Below are positions 54,949 to 64,000 of a DNA stretch of 64,000 bases, in pieces. The stretch is from Methylobacterium pseudosasicola (GTDB taxonomy: Bacteria; Pseudomonadota; Alphaproteobacteria; Rhizobiales; Beijerinckiaceae): contig NZ_FOTK01000005.1 of NCBI RefSeq assembly GCF_900114535.1, positions 124,001 through 188,000 of the forward strand. Direction: 5' to 3'. The translations under genes were made by a program, and so were the position numbers. Under the pieces are notes generated by a model, which was given only the letters and a program-made list of their open reading frames with translations, was not told where the DNA came from and did no database searches. Positions within the stretch are counted from its first letter, which is position 1. Each line of letters begins with the position of its first letter.

Positions 54949-56073
54949 ATGCCGGACCTCAATGCCCTGATCGGCCGCGCCGCCTCCGTGCTCGCCTATC
55001 TGCCGTGGTGGGCCGAAAGCCTGATCGTGATCGTCGCCTGCTGCGCCGTGGTGATGCCGCTGCACGGCGTCGCCTACCGGGCGCTGAAGCGGGCGGTGGC
55101 GAGCAAGAGCCTGTTCTGGCGCTCTCTGGTCTCCCGCACCCACGGCCCGAGCCGGCTCGGCTTGATCGTCGTGGCGATCAGCATCGCCTCGACCACGGTG
55201 CACCTGTCCTGGGAGGTGCGGATCGCCCTCAACCAGATCCTGCTGGTCGCCTTCGTGACGCTGACTGGCTGGTGCTGTGCCACCGCGCTCCACATCGCCA
55301 CGGTGATCTACCTGCGCCGGTTCAAGCTCGACGCCGAGGACAACCTCCTGGCGCGCAAGCACTTCACCCAGATGCGCATCCTCGAGCGGGCGGCCGTGAC
55401 CCTGGTCGGCCTCATCACGGTCTCGGTGGCGCTGATGACCTTCGAGCCGGTGCGCCAGTACGGGGTCAGCCTGCTGGCCTCCGCGGGCGCCGCCGGCCTG
55501 ATCCTGGGCCTCGCCATGCAGCCGGTCCTCTCGAACCTCGTGGCCGGGATCCAGATCGCCATCACCCAGCCGATCCGGATCGAGGACGCGGTGATCGTCG
55601 AGAACGAGTGGGGCTGGGTCGAGGAGATCACCTCCACCTACGTGGTGGTGCGCCTGTGGGATTGGCGCCGGCTGGTGCTGCCGCTCACCTACTTCATCCA
55701 GAAGCCCTTCCAGAACTGGACCCGCGACGGCGCCTCGCTGATCGGCAGCGTGTTCCTCTACGTCGACCACCGCGCCCCGGTGGCGCAGATGCGCGAAAAG
55801 CTCTCGGAGATCGCCGCCGCCACGCCCCTGTGGGACGGCAAGGTGGTCAATCTGCAGGTCTCGGACGCCAAGGAGAGCACCATGGAGGTGCGGATGCTGG
55901 TAAGCGCCCGCAACGCGCCCCAGGCCTGGGACCTGCGCTGCGTGATCCGCGAGGCGATGATCACCTGGCTCCAGGCCGAGCACCCGGAAGCCCTGCCGCG
56001 GCACCGCACCGAATGGGTCGGCAGCGAGGAGCCGGGCCTGCGCCGGGCGGACGGGCAGCGGATCGCGGCGTGA
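54949..56073 (+). CDS. MscS family mechanosensitive ion channel
   Basis: 374 residues. N-terminal hydrophobic segments lie at about 18-38, 75-95 and 146-185. The pore-lining helix and beta domain match MscS: SAGAAGLILGLAMQPVLSNLVAGIQIAITQPIRIEDAV, interrupted by residues of the family pattern, then GWVEEITSTYVVVRLWD and LPLTYFIQKPFQNW. It opens under membrane tension. The start MPDLNALIG at 54949 follows a GGAGGTGATGCCC region. It follows the macroglobulin gene with 188 bases between. Confidence 0.94.
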   Translation: MPDLNALIGRAASVLAYLPWWAESLIVIVACCAVVMPLHGVAYRALKRAVASKSLFWRSLVSRTHGPSRLGLIVVAISIASTTVHLSWEVRIALNQILLVAFVTLTGWCCATALHIATVIYLRRFKLDAEDNLLARKHFTQMRILERAAVTLVGLITVSVALMTFEPVRQYGVSLLASAGAAGLILGLAMQPVLSNLVAGIQIAITQPIRIEDAVIVENEWGWVEEITSTYVVVRLWDWRRLVLPLTYFIQKPFQNWTRDGASLIGSVFLYVDHRAPVAQMREKLSEIAAATPLWDGKVVNLQVSDAKESTMEVRMLVSARNAPQAWDLRCVIREAMITWLQAEHPEALPRHRTEWVGSEEPGLRRADGQRIAA

Positions 56074-56078
56074 TCCCC

Positions 56079-56195
56079 AGGATCCCAAAGGGCCATGCCC
56101 TTTGGCGGGTCGTCAGGGCGGAGCCCGACACCGGGCGAAGCCCGGCAGCAGGGCTTTGCCCTGCACCCACGAAAGGTCTCGGACCTTTCGAAACC
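56079..56195. repeat. Three-copy intergenic repeat, copy C (inverted)
   Basis: Read on the minus strand, the blocks GAAAGGTCCGAGACCTTTCG, TGGGTGCAGGGCAAAGCCCT and GCCAAAGGGCATGGCCCTTTGGGATCC-type ends occur in the order of copies A and B, so this copy is inverted. It fills the gap between the convergent mscS and rlmN genes. Confidence 0.78.
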
Positions 56196-56204
56196 GTGAC
56201 CGCG

Positions 56205-57497
56205 TCAGTCGTCGGCGCCGGCGTAGAAGCTCTCCACGCCGATGCCCTCTTCCTGCATCAGCCGGGCTCGGGCGCGCAGCTTCTCGGTCTCGCTCTTGAG
56301 CTGGCCGCAAGCGGCCAGGATGTCCCGGCCCCGGGGCGTGCGCACCGGCGAGGCGTAGCCGGCGGTGAACACGATCTCGGAGAAGCGTTCGATTCGGTCC
56401 CAGTCCGAGCATTCGTAGCGGCTGCCGGGCCAGGGATTGAACGGGATCAGGTTGATCTTGGCCGGTATGCCCTTGAGCAGACGGACCAGCTCGCGCGCAT
56501 CCCCATCGGAATCGTTGACGCCCTTCAGCATCACGTACTCGAAGGTGATGCGGCGGGCGTTGCTCAGGCCCGGATAGGTGCGGCAGGCTTCGAGAAGCTG
56601 GGCGATCGGGTATTTGCGATTGAGCGGCACCAGCTCGTTGCGCAGGTCGTCGCGCACGGCGTGGAGCGAGATCGCCAGCATGGCGTTGGCCGCCTCGCCG
56701 AGGCGGGGGATCTGCGGCACCACCCCGGAGGTCGAGACCGTGATCCGCCGCCGGGAGAGGCCGAGCCCCTCCTGGTCCGACATCACGCCGACCGCGTCGA
56801 TCACGGCGTCGAGATTGTACAGGGGCTCGCCCATGCCCATGAACACGATGTTGGTGACGAGCCGCCCCGCCTCGCCGGCGCCGGACGCGTCGCGGCTGGG
56901 CATCTGGCCGGGCCAGTCGCCGAGCTCATCGCGGGCGGTCACGAGCTGCTGCACGATCTCGGCCGAGGAGAGGTTGCGCACGAGGCGCTGCGTGCCGGTG
57001 TGGCAGAAGGAGCAGGTGAGGGTGCAGCCGACCTGGCTCGACACGCAGAGCGTGCCGCGGTCCGGGCCCGGGATGTAGACGCACTCGATCTCGGCGCCGC
57101 GATTGTGCTCCTGCGGGTTGGTCGGCGCCATGCGCAGCAGCCACTTGCGGGTGCCGTCGCGGGAGACCTGGCGGCTGGCGACCTCGGGCCGCTCCAGGGT
57201 GAAGTGCCGCGCGAGCTCGGCCTTCAGCGCCTTGCCGACATTGGTCATCGCGGCGAAGTCGGTCGCCCCGCGGAAATTGACCCAGTGCCAGATCTGGCCC
57301 GCCCGCATCCGGCTCTCGCGCTCGGGCACGCCCATGCCGACGAGCTGCGCCTTGAGCGCGTCGCGGGTGAGCCCGACCAGCGACGGGGGCCGCCCGGGGA
57401 GCAGCGCGGGCTGGAAATCGGGCGCCTTCTCGATCGCGGGTTCGGCCGCGCGGGCGCTGTCGAGCGACGGCGTCGCCATGATGATCGGTCTATCCAT
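56205..57497 (-). CDS. rlmN: 23S rRNA (A2503)/tRNA (A37) C2-methyltransferase RlmN
   Basis: Radical SAM enzyme that methylates C2 of A2503 in 23S rRNA and A37 in some tRNAs. 430 residues. The 4Fe-4S motif is CTLTCSFC in [25 protein letters not shown] and [10 protein letters not shown] are SAM-binding motifs; and the second catalytic cysteine appears in the C-terminal [10 protein letters not shown]. The start is ATG 57497, or ATG 57479. It is divergent from the methyltransferase gene with about 80 bases between. Confidence 0.96.
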   Translation of the reverse strand: MDRPIIMATPSLDSARAAEPAIEKAPDFQPALLPGRPPSLVGLTRDALKAQLVGMGVPERESRMRAGQIWHWVNFRGATDFAAMTNVGKALKAELARHFTLERPEVASRQVSRDGTRKWLLRMAPTNPQEHNRGAEIECVYIPGPDRGTLCVSSQVGCTLTCSFCHTGTQRLVRNLSSAEIVQQLVTARDELGDWPGQMPSRDASGAGEAGRLVTNIVFMGMGEPLYNLDAVIDAVGVMSDQEGLGLSRRRITVSTSGVVPQIPRLGEAANAMLAISLHAVRDDLRNELVPLNRKYPIAQLLEACRTYPGLSNARRITFEYVMLKGVNDSDGDARELVRLLKGIPAKINLIPFNPWPGSRYECSDWDRIERFSEIVFTAGYASPVRTPRGRDILAACGQLKSETEKLRARARLMQEEGIGVESFYAGADD

Positions 57498-57578
57498 AGC
57501 TGTGGAACGGTTCTGATATAGGCGATCATGCCGGCGAACGCGAATGCGCCCCGCCCACGGGTGACCCGACGGAGAACG

Positions 57579-58238
57579 ATGGCAGGCGATACCGAAGCCG
57601 GACAGGCGATCTACAATCCCGGAACCCTGCAGCTCTACGATCTCGTCGTGCTGCGCCTGTCGAACCCGCTGATCTGGCGCTGCTCGACCGCGCGGATCCT
57701 GGCACTCTACGACCGGCACGTGGGCGCCGCGCATCTCGACGTCGGCGTCGGGACCGGCTGGTACCTCGACCGCTGCCGCTTCCCGTCCCCGACGCCGCGG
57801 ATCGGCCTGATGGACCTCAACGCTGACAGCCTGGACCACGCCGCGCGGCGCATCGCCCGCTACCAGCCCGAGCGCTATCAGCTCGACGTGCTCGGCGGCC
57901 GTCCGGCGGCCGGCATCGCGCCCTTCGCCTCGGTCGGCCTGACCTACCTCCTGCATTGCCTACCGGGGGACATCGCGGCGAAGGCCGCCGCCTTCGACAC
58001 GGTGCAGCCCTGCCTGCGCGACGACGGGACCGTGTTCGGAGCCACCATCCTGTCCGGCGGCGTCCCGACCACGGCGGCGGCGCGGGCCCTGATGCGGATC
58101 TACAACCGCAAGGGGGTGTTCTCGAACGCCGGCGACACGTTGCCGGCTCTGCGGGCGGCGCTGGAGCAGCGCTTTCGGTCGGTCGAACTCACCGTGGAAG
58201 GCTGCGTCGCCCTGTTCGCGGCCCGGGCCCCGCGCTGA
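57579..58238 (+). CDS. Class I SAM-dependent methyltransferase
   Basis: 219 residues from [21 protein letters not shown]. The SAM site is [17 protein letters not shown], followed by [17 protein letters not shown] (acidic end of strand two) and a [11 protein letters not shown] strand-four motif. The substrate is unknown; the opening [14 protein letters not shown] resembles small-molecule or lipid methyltransferases. The ATG at 57579 follows GGAGAACG; a longer frame starts at 57528. It converges on grxD with a terminator between. Confidence 0.85.
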   Translation: MAGDTEAGQAIYNPGTLQLYDLVVLRLSNPLIWRCSTARILALYDRHVGAAHLDVGVGTGWYLDRCRFPSPTPRIGLMDLNADSLDHAARRIARYQPERYQLDVLGGRPAAGIAPFASVGLTYLLHCLPGDIAAKAAAFDTVQPCLRDDGTVFGATILSGGVPTTAAARALMRIYNRKGVFSNAGDTLPALRAALEQRFRSVELTVEGCVALFAARAPR

Positions 58239-58255
58239 CACGGTCGATCCAGGCA

Positions 58256-58281
58256 CGAAAAAGGGCGCCCGCAGGCGCCCT
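58256..58281 (-). terminator. Terminator of the grxD transcript
   Basis: GGGCGCC and GGCGCCC form a seven-base-pair stem with a CGCA loop. On the minus strand it is followed by TTTTT, so it suits the grxD-side transcript and may also serve the facing methyltransferase gene. Confidence 0.7.
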
Positions 58282-58308
58282 GATACATCCGGCCAAGTGT
58301 CGAAAAAG

Positions 58309-58647
58309 TCAGGCGGCGGCGGTTTTCACCGGGACGCCCTTCTCGGCCAGGAAGGTCTGCAGCTCGCCCGACTGGAACATCTCCCGGGTGATGTCGCAGC
58401 CGCCGACGAACTCGCCCTTCACGTAGATCTGCGGGATGGTCGGCCAGTTCGAGAAGGCCTTGATGCCCTCGCGGATGCCCTGATCGGCCAGCACGTTCAC
58501 GCCCTTGAACGGCACGCCGAGGTAATTGAGGATCTGCACCACCTGGCCCGAGAAGCCGCATTGCGGCATCTGCGGCGTGCCCTTCATGAACACCACCACA
58601 TCCTGGGAGGCGATCTCGTTCTGGATGGTCGTGTTGGCGTCGGTCAT
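58309..58647 (-). CDS. grxD: Monothiol glutaredoxin, Grx4 family
   Basis: 112 residues. The active-site motif is CGFS (in PQCGFSGQVV), with KGTPQMP before it and WPTIPQIYVKGEFVGGCDI after it, binding glutathione and a bridging [2Fe-2S] cluster. It works with BolA proteins in Fe-S cluster delivery and iron sensing; bolA lies nearby on the same strand. In most alphaproteobacteria grxD directly follows bolA; here a DUF29 gene lies between. Confidence 0.96.
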   Translation of the reverse strand: MTDANTTIQNEIASQDVVVFMKGTPQMPQCGFSGQVVQILNYLGVPFKGVNVLADQGIREGIKAFSNWPTIPQIYVKGEFVGGCDITREMFQSGELQTFLAEKGVPVKTAAA

Positions 58648-58676
58648 TAGGTCAGTCCTCGTTTCTGATCCGTGAT

Positions 58677-59186
58677 CTAGTGACGGTCGGCATTGGATTT
58701 CAACACCGCGGCGAGACGTTCGAGCGCCGTGTCCATGTCGAAGTCCGGCGCGACCAGCTGCTCCGGCTCGAACGGAAACGTCTTCGGCAAGCCGCCGATG
58801 AGCCTGTCGCCATAGACCTTGAGCTGGACATCCGCATTCGCGAGTGCATCCTGCCAGAGCGCTTGCCAGTCGATCCGCTCCTGCATCGCCCGCTTGTAAT
58901 TCCGACGGGCGGCGCGCTGAAAAGCAACGACCTCGACGCGCCAGGAACCGGTGGATTGCGCCGACGGAGCGGAGAGGTATTTCAGCACGTGAACCAAAAC
59001 CTGCAGCAGGAGACTTTCCACACCCTGGATCTGCGACCGGCCCACGCTCTCGATCTCCTCGATCACGTTTTCCCAATCGACGACATTCGACAGGTCACCG
59101 CGCGCGGCGAGGGCGCGCAACGCCGTGACCTGTTGCTCAGCCCAGGTCACGATATCGTCATCGTAGAGGCTCGGTCCGTTATCCAT
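58677..59186 (-). CDS. DUF29 domain protein inserted between bolA and grxD
   Basis: 169 residues. The DUF29 signature is complete: SLYDDDIVTWAEQQVTALRA, VDWENVIEEIESVGRSQ, LLLQVLVHVLKYL, and SWRVEVVAFQRAARRNYKRA. The family has no known function and is abundant in cyanobacteria and scattered in alphaproteobacteria, often laterally spread. The codon use and base composition (AT-richer third positions) differ somewhat from the neighbours, consistent with recent insertion. It starts at ATG 59186, 23 bases after the bolA stop. Confidence 0.9.
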   Translation of the reverse strand: MDNGPSLYDDDIVTWAEQQVTALRALAARGDLSNVVDWENVIEEIESVGRSQIQGVESLLLQVLVHVLKYLSAPSAQSTGSWRVEVVAFQRAARRNYKRAMQERIDWQALWQDALANADVQLKVYGDRLIGGLPKTFPFEPEQLVAPDFDMDTALERLAAVLKSNADRH

Positions 59187-59209
59187 TGGCGCGAATCCCG
59201 CGTGAGGCC

Positions 59210-59446
59210 CTAATCCTGCGGGACGCCCGTGGTCAGCGCAAGGGCGTGCAGCACGCCGCCCATCCGGCCCTGGAGGGCGCCATAGACCATCTGGTGCTGG
59301 GCGACCCGGGTCTTGCCCTTGAAGGCGGCGGACAGGACAGTGGCGGCGTAGTGGTCGCCGTCGCCGGCGAGGTCGCGGATCTCGACCTGCGCGTCGGGCA
59401 GCGCTTCGCGGATCATGCGCTCGATCTCGCCCGCATCCATCGGCAT
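59210..59446 (-). CDS. bolA: BolA family protein
   Basis: 78 residues. The BolA fold shows GEIERMIREALPDAQVEIRDLAGDGDHYAATVLSAAF in two runs, with the cluster-ligand GDHY region and the KGKTRVAQHQMVYGALQGRM motif containing the conserved His. It pairs with monothiol glutaredoxin (grxD) to form a [2Fe-2S] complex. It is 26 bases after purL on the same strand, a conserved alphaproteobacterial order. Confidence 0.95.
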   Translation of the reverse strand: MPMDAGEIERMIREALPDAQVEIRDLAGDGDHYAATVLSAAFKGKTRVAQHQMVYGALQGRMGGVLHALALTTGVPQD

Positions 59447-59472
59447 CGGGAAACTCCTGGGCGTAAGGGGGG

Positions 59473-61698
59473 TCAGGCGGCCGGCGCGGCCGGCTGGCTC
59501 GCCATGTAATTCGGCAGCCAGCCCTCGTGGGCCTCGATCAGCTCGGACAGGGATATGGTCTCGCCGCCCGGCAGGGTCAAACGGTCGGAGCCGGTCACCC
59601 CGACCACGGCGGCGTCGATGCCCTGAGCCGAGGCGCTGTAGAGCAGGTCGGTGGCCGCCTCGGCGTCGCATGCCAGCAGGTAGCGGCCCTGGTCCTCGCC
59701 GAACAGGTAGGCGTGGGCCGGCAGATCCACCGGCACGTCCGGCAGGGCCGCGCCGATGCCGCCGGCCATGGCCATCTCGGCAAGCGCCACGGCGAGGCCG
59801 CCGTCGGACAAATCGTGGACGGTGTCGACCGTGCCGGAGAGGATCAAGGCGCGCACGAAATCGCCGTTGCGGCGCTCGAGCGAGAGATCCACCGGCGGCG
59901 GCGCCCCCTCTTCCCGGCCCTCGATCACCGCCAGATAGGACGACTGGCCGAGCCAGCCCTCGCCGGCGCCGACCAGCACCAGCACGTCGCCCTCGCGCTT
60001 GAGCGCGATCGTGGCGTGGCGCTCCACGTCGTCGAGCACGCCGACGCCGCCGATGGTCGGGGTCGGCAGGATGCCGACGCCGTTGGTCTCATTGTAGAGG
60101 GAGACGTTGCCCGACACGACCGGGAAGTCGAGGGCCCGGCAGGCCTCGCCGATGCCCTGGAGGCAGCCCACGAGCTGGCCCATCACCTCCGGCTTCTCCG
60201 GGTTGCCGAAGTTGAGGTTGTCGGTGATGGCGAGGGGGCGGGCGCCCACCGCGGTGATGTTGCGCCACGCCTCGGCCACCGCCTGCCGGCCGCCCTCGAC
60301 CGGGTCGGCCTCGCAGTAGCGCGGGGTGACGTCGCAGGTGATCGCCAGGCCCTTCGGGCCGTCCTCAACCCGCACGATCGCGGCGTCGCCGCCGGGCTTC
60401 TGCACGGTGTTGCCGAGGATGAAGTGATCGTACTGCTCGTAGACCCAGCGCTTCGAGGCGAGATCGGGCGAGCCGATCAGACGTTTCAGGGCGTCGGTCA
60501 GCGAGGCCGGCGCCGGCACGTTTGACGCGGCGATCACCGGCTGGTGGGTGTTGGCCAGGTGCGGCCGGTCGTAGAGCGGCGCCTCGTCGCCGAGTTCCTT
60601 GATCGGCAGGTCGGCCACGGTCTCGCCGTGCCACTTGACCACGAAGCGCAGCGTGTCGGTGGTCCGGCCGATCACCGCGAAGTCGAGGCCCCACTTCACG
60701 AAGATCGCCTCGGCCTCAGCCTCCATGCCGGGCTTGAGCACCATGAGCATGCGCTCCTGGCTCTCGGACAGCATCATCTCGTAGGGGGTCATGCCGGCCT
60801 CGCGGGCCGGCACCTTCTCGATATCGAGCTCGACGCCGAGATCGCCCTTGGCGCCCATCTCGACGGCCGAGCAGGTCAGCCCCGCCGCGCCCATGTCCTG
60901 GATGGCGATCACCGCGCCGGACGCCATCAGTTCCAGGCAGGCTTCCAGCAGCAGCTTCTCGGCGAAGGGGTCGCCGACCTGCACGGTTGGGCGCTTCGAT
61001 TCGGAGGCCTCGTCGAACTCCGCCGACGCCATGGTGGCGCCGTGGATGCCGTCGCGGCCGGTCTTCGAGCCCAGATAGACGATCGGGTTTCCGACCCCGG
61101 TGGCGGCGGCGTAGAAGATCCCGTCGGTGCGGGCGAGCCCGACCGCCATGGCGTTGACCAGGATGTTGCCGTCGTAGCGGCGATGGAAGCCGGTCAGGCC
61201 GCCGACGGTGGGCACGCCGAAGGAATTGCCGTAGCCGCCGACGCCGGCCACCACGCCCGAGACCAGACCGCGGGTGCGCGGGTGGTCGGGGGAGCCGAAG
61301 CGCAGGGCATTGAGCGCAGCGATCGGCCGCGCGCCCATGGTGAACACATCGCGCAGGATGCCGCCGACGCCGGTCGCCGCGCCCTGGTAGGGCTCGATGT
61401 AGCTCGGGTGGTTGTGGCTCTCCATCTTGAAGACGCAGGCCAGCCCGTCGCCGATATCGATCACGCCCGCGTTCTCGCCCGGCCCCTGGATCACCCAGGG
61501 CGCCGAGGTCGGCAGGCCGCGCAGGTGCTTGCGGGAGGACTTGTACGAGCAGTGCTCGTTCCACATGGCCGAGACGATGCCGAGCTCGGTCAGCGTCGGG
61601 TCGCGCCCGATCAGGCCGCGGAAGCGCTCGTACTCCTCCGGCGTGAGGCCGTGCTGGGCCACGAGCTCGGGGGTGATCGGAACGTCGTTGCGGAACAT
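59473..61698 (-). CDS. purL: Phosphoribosylformylglycinamidine synthase subunit PurL
   Basis: ATP-dependent FGAM synthase large subunit of purine synthesis; it needs PurQ and PurS, which are not in the window. 741 residues, the small PurL type. Motifs include [18 protein letters not shown] near residue 40, [26 protein letters not shown] over two runs, [28 protein letters not shown] and [10 protein letters not shown], with [10 protein letters not shown] near the C-terminus. It starts at the ATG in [11 protein letters not shown] (61698). It heads the purL-bolA-DUF29-grxD set. Confidence 0.97.
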   Translation of the reverse strand: MFRNDVPITPELVAQHGLTPEEYERFRGLIGRDPTLTELGIVSAMWNEHCSYKSSRKHLRGLPTSAPWVIQGPGENAGVIDIGDGLACVFKMESHNHPSYIEPYQGAATGVGGILRDVFTMGARPIAALNALRFGSPDHPRTRGLVSGVVAGVGGYGNSFGVPTVGGLTGFHRRYDGNILVNAMAVGLARTDGIFYAAATGVGNPIVYLGSKTGRDGIHGATMASAEFDEASESKRPTVQVGDPFAEKLLLEACLELMASGAVIAIQDMGAAGLTCSAVEMGAKGDLGVELDIEKVPAREAGMTPYEMMLSESQERMLMVLKPGMEAEAEAIFVKWGLDFAVIGRTTDTLRFVVKWHGETVADLPIKELGDEAPLYDRPHLANTHQPVIAASNVPAPASLTDALKRLIGSPDLASKRWVYEQYDHFILGNTVQKPGGDAAIVRVEDGPKGLAITCDVTPRYCEADPVEGGRQAVAEAWRNITAVGARPLAITDNLNFGNPEKPEVMGQLVGCLQGIGEACRALDFPVVSGNVSLYNETNGVGILPTPTIGGVGVLDDVERHATIALKREGDVLVLVGAGEGWLGQSSYLAVIEGREEGAPPPVDLSLERRNGDFVRALILSGTVDTVHDLSDGGLAVALAEMAMAGGIGAALPDVPVDLPAHAYLFGEDQGRYLLACDAEAATDLLYSASAQGIDAAVVGVTGSDRLTLPGGETISLSELIEAHEGWLPNYMASQPAAPAA

Positions 61699-61865
61699 GC
61701 GAAGGTCTCGGCAGAGAGCGGTCCGTCCCGAGAGGCGCATACCGCGGCGAACCCGAACCGGGCTGAGATCTCAGGCTGCCCCGGCTCTAAAGCGGAAGCG
61801 CCCACGCTGGCAACATCCGCGCCGCGCGGGGCAGGGGACCGTGGGTGGGGGCGGGACGAGCGAGG

Positions 61866-63023
61866 CTAGAGCCGCGCCGTGCGTCCCGGAGGCGGCCCAT
61901 CCGCCTGGCAGCGATCCACCAGCCTGTGCACCGGCTCCGGCCCGGTGACCACGTCGAGATAGTCGAAGCCGCTGTCCCGCTGGCTCGCCATGAGCAGCTG
62001 GAAGTGCATCTGGAACAGGTTCCACTGGCGCCGGCCGACATCGGCACCAGTGATCAGCTCATGGATCGTCACCCAGAGCACGGCCGGGCGGCCGGGATCG
62101 GGCGGGGTCAGGCCGCAGGCGGCGAGCGGGTTGTTCTGGTGGATCGACAGCCAGTCCCAGGTGGCACGCACGTCGAGCCAGCGGATCTGCGCGGCCCGCC
62201 CGAAGCGCATCAGGCTGTCGCGAAATGTCCGGGCGGCCGGGTCGAGGCCAAGCCAGGGGATGACGCTGCCGATGCTCACGAACGAAACCGGCGTGCCGCG
62301 GCTGCCGAAGCCCGGGTCGCGGGCGAGCACCTGGTCCAGCGCCTCGATGCCGAGGAAACTCGACGAGGAATGGCCGACCACCACCACCTCGTCGGCCTCG
62401 CCCTCGGCGGCATGGATGCGTGCCGCGAAGGCGTCGAGCCGGGGGCCCATCTCGGGGGCCTCGCCCGCCGCGTAGGCATGGGTGAAGGCGGTGTCGTCCA
62501 CGAGGTGCGGGACGTAGAGCGGCTTGCCGCGGGTCGCCCGCATCAGCAGGGCCAGGATCGCGTAGGCGAGGGGCGGCACCGCCAGCATGGCCCAGGGCTG
62601 GAGCGCCGCCGGCGCCAGGGCGGCGAGCCCCCCCGCCACCCCGAGGCTGAGCAGGGCGAGGGCGATGTAGATGTAGTGGACGCAGAAGATGATTGTGGAG
62701 AAGCGCCAGCCCTCCCGGCGCAGGTTCGCCATGTAGCCCGTCCGCCACAGCCGCCAGAGCAGGGCCGGGACGCCCCGGAGCCGGGTCCAGTCCGATTGCG
62801 GAAAGCGGGCGCGGACGATGTCCTCCCAGCGCAGCAGAACGTAGCGGGTCGAGACCCCGCGCGACTCTGCAATCCAGGTGAGGTCGAGCCCGTCCGCCGA
62901 GCGGACCGGCTCGCCGACCGTGATCGCGGCGCCCCGGCGCGCGGCGGTGAGCCGAGCCTCGCGGCGGAACAGGCCCCAGTAGGTCTCCGGATCACGCGGA
63001 TCGAAGCCCGGCATGTAGAACAC
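61866..63023 (-). CDS. Membrane-associated alpha/beta-hydrolase-like protein of unknown function
   Basis: 385 residues from a GTG at 63023 (ATG at 63014 is an alternative). It opens with a first-strand-like FYMPGFDPRDPETY. A middle region at about 105-160 holds two membrane-spanning helices (FSTIIFCVHYIYIALALLSLGV and a second). After them comes a serine-hydrolase-like elbow, VVVVGHSSSSFLGIEALD. Similar proteins occur in Hyphomicrobiales and Burkholderiales as conserved hypothetical membrane proteins. The catalytic acid and His cannot be placed with confidence, and the substrate is unknown. Confidence 0.75.
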   Translation of the reverse strand: MFYMPGFDPRDPETYWGLFRREARLTAARRGAAITVGEPVRSADGLDLTWIAESRGVSTRYVLLRWEDIVRARFPQSDWTRLRGVPALLWRLWRTGYMANLRREGWRFSTIIFCVHYIYIALALLSLGVAGGLAALAPAALQPWAMLAVPPLAYAILALLMRATRGKPLYVPHLVDDTAFTHAYAAGEAPEMGPRLDAFAARIHAAEGEADEVVVVGHSSSSFLGIEALDQVLARDPGFGSRGTPVSFVSIGSVIPWLGLDPAARTFRDSLMRFGRAAQIRWLDVRATWDWLSIHQNNPLAACGLTPPDPGRPAVLWVTIHELITGADVGRRQWNLFQMHFQLLMASQRDSGFDYLDVVTGPEPVHRLVDRCQADGPPPGRTARL

Positions 63024-63225
63024 GACGCGCGAGGTCAGCCCCCGCGGCGCGGCGCCGTCCGGCTTCCCTGCGGCGTGCTGGGCTGGTGTGTCGGCAACGG
63101 GGGTGAGGGTCGAAATAACGGGTCCGATCGATTCGAGGTGACGGCTTGCCTACATGAAGCGGCCGGGCGCGCCGAGAGTGAAACTGCGTGAGGCTCGCGC
63201 TGGGCGGGCAGCCGAGGCGGCAGGC

Positions 63226-64000
63226 TCACGCCGCTGGCGGCTCGGCCAGAAACTCGCTGATCGCCGCTACGAACTTCTCGCCATAGGCCTCGCGCTTGCG
63301 CTCGCCGACCCCGTGGACCGCGCGCAGGGCCCAGAGGTCGACGGGCTTCTGACGCGCCATCTCGATCAGGGTCCGGTCGGGGAACACCATGAAGGCGGCG
63401 ATGCCCTCGGCCCGGGCCAGGGTGGCGCGCAGGCCGCGCAGGTGCTGGAACAGGGCCTCTTCGGTCTCGGAGAGGGCGATCTCGCCATCCTCCCGCGGCG
63501 CGGCGCGGCGGCGGTCGCGGGTTTCGGCCTTCGGCTCCGGGTCGGGGCGCAGCTTGACCGGCTCCCGGCCGAACAGGATCGCCTCGCCCTTCTCGGTCAT
63601 GGACAGGCCGCCATAGCCGTCGGCATTCTCGGCGATCGCCCCGGCGGCGAAGAGCTGGCGCAGGATCGCCCGCCAGGCGGCCACCGGCTTGTCGGCGCCG
63701 ACCCCGAAGGTCTTGAGGCTGGTATGGCCGTTGCGGCGGACCTGCTCGCTCTCCTTGCCGTGGACCACGTCGCAGATATAGGCCGCGCCGAAGCGCTGGC
63801 CGGTGCGCACGATCGCCGAGAGGATCTTCTGCGCCGCCACGGTCCCGTCCACCAGGGTGACGCCGCCGCGGCACAGGTCGCAGCGGCCGCAGGGCTCGCT
63901 CGCCTCGCCGAAATAACCGAGCAGCGACTGGCGCCGACAGGTGGCGCCCTCGCACAGGGAAATCATCGCCTCGAGCTTGCGCCGCTCGACCCGGCGGCGC
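63226..64000 (-). CDS. recQ: ATP-dependent DNA helicase RecQ, C-terminal part (cut by window edge)
   Basis: About 258 C-terminal residues visible; the helicase core lies beyond the right edge. The zinc-binding cysteines of the RQC region appear in CEGATCRRQSLLGYFGE and CGRCDLC. A winged helix follows (VVHGKESEQVRRNGHTSLKTFG). After a basic linker there is an HRDC domain from about 175 residues into the visible part (LFQHLRGLRATLARAEGIAAF, RTLIEMARQKP, HGVGERKREAYG). RecQ unwinds DNA during recombination repair. It ends well before the hydrolase-like gene, with 202 bases between. Confidence 0.94.
   Translation of the reverse strand, partial: RRRVERRKLEAMISLCEGATCRRQSLLGYFGEASEPCGRCDLCRGGVTLVDGTVAAQKILSAIVRTGQRFGAAYICDVVHGKESEQVRRNGHTSLKTFGVGADKPVAAWRAILRQLFAAGAIAENADGYGGLSMTEKGEAILFGREPVKLRPDPEPKAETRDRRRAAPREDGEIALSETEEALFQHLRGLRATLARAEGIAAFMVFPDRTLIEMARQKPVDLWALRAVHGVGERKREAYGEKFVAAISEFLAEPPAA

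Overview
The window reads as ordinary chromosome from a high-GC alphaproteobacterium of the order Hyphomicrobiales (Rhizobiales), most likely Methylobacterium or a close relative. This rests on four things: the strong G/C bias at third codon positions; a giant polar-growth coiled-coil protein of the GPR/RgsE type; accessory genes of PQQ-dependent (quinoprotein) alcohol oxidation; and the ROSE/RpoH control of a small heat-shock gene together with the purL-bolA-grxD gene order. No prophage, insertion sequence, CRISPR array, tRNA or rRNA was seen. Both edges cut genes: a chemoreceptor on the left and recQ on the right.

Left third (1-26 kb). This part holds dusA, a retropepsin-like protease with a DUF1289 gene, and a DUF433/DUF5615 toxin-antitoxin-like pair. 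The divergent cobalamin genes cobS and cobT follow, then the queuosine genes queD-queC. Next comes a TetR regulator facing a three-gene quinoprotein accessory set: a zinc metallohydrolase, a SoxYZ-like carrier and a CXXCW-type protein. Further right are panB, a LysR/MFS divergent pair, a Nudix-fold regulator, thiE-thiD, an XRE-cupin regulator, metA (with Glu at position 111, which predicts acetyl-CoA use) and an AraC regulator. A four-gene Mla-type lipid transport operon, an MFS transporter, a CheZ-like protein and a DUF1489 gene complete the region.

Middle (26-43 kb). A 2,441-residue membrane-anchored coiled-coil protein takes up 7.3 kb on the minus strand. To its right are an Hpt phosphotransfer protein, an adrenodoxin-type ferredoxin, a CoxE-like von Willebrand protein and, about 5.5 kb further on, a MoxR-type AAA ATPase. 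Between the last two lie a Kef-type antiporter, an unrecognised two-gene membrane operon and a DUF4160/DUF2442 pair whose first gene has lost its start codon behind a palindromic operator.

Right third (43-64 kb). This part contains a class I aldolase, a SixA-like phosphatase and an alpha/beta hydrolase, then a heat-shock hsp20 gene with an RpoH-type promoter and a ROSE-like RNA thermometer. An OlsB-like acyltransferase, an HTH protein, a Kdo hydroxylase-like gene and an ABM monooxygenase follow. The last genes are a 1,761-residue alpha-2-macroglobulin, an MscS channel, rlmN, a methyltransferase, the grxD-DUF29-bolA-purL minus-strand cluster, a membrane-associated hydrolase-like protein and the end of recQ.

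Several families of intergenic inverted repeats recur. One G/C-rich element has two copies (13.4 and 49.1 kb) and another has three (44.0, 47.0 and 56.1 kb, the last inverted). Functions are inferred from motifs and remembered family features only; no database search was run.
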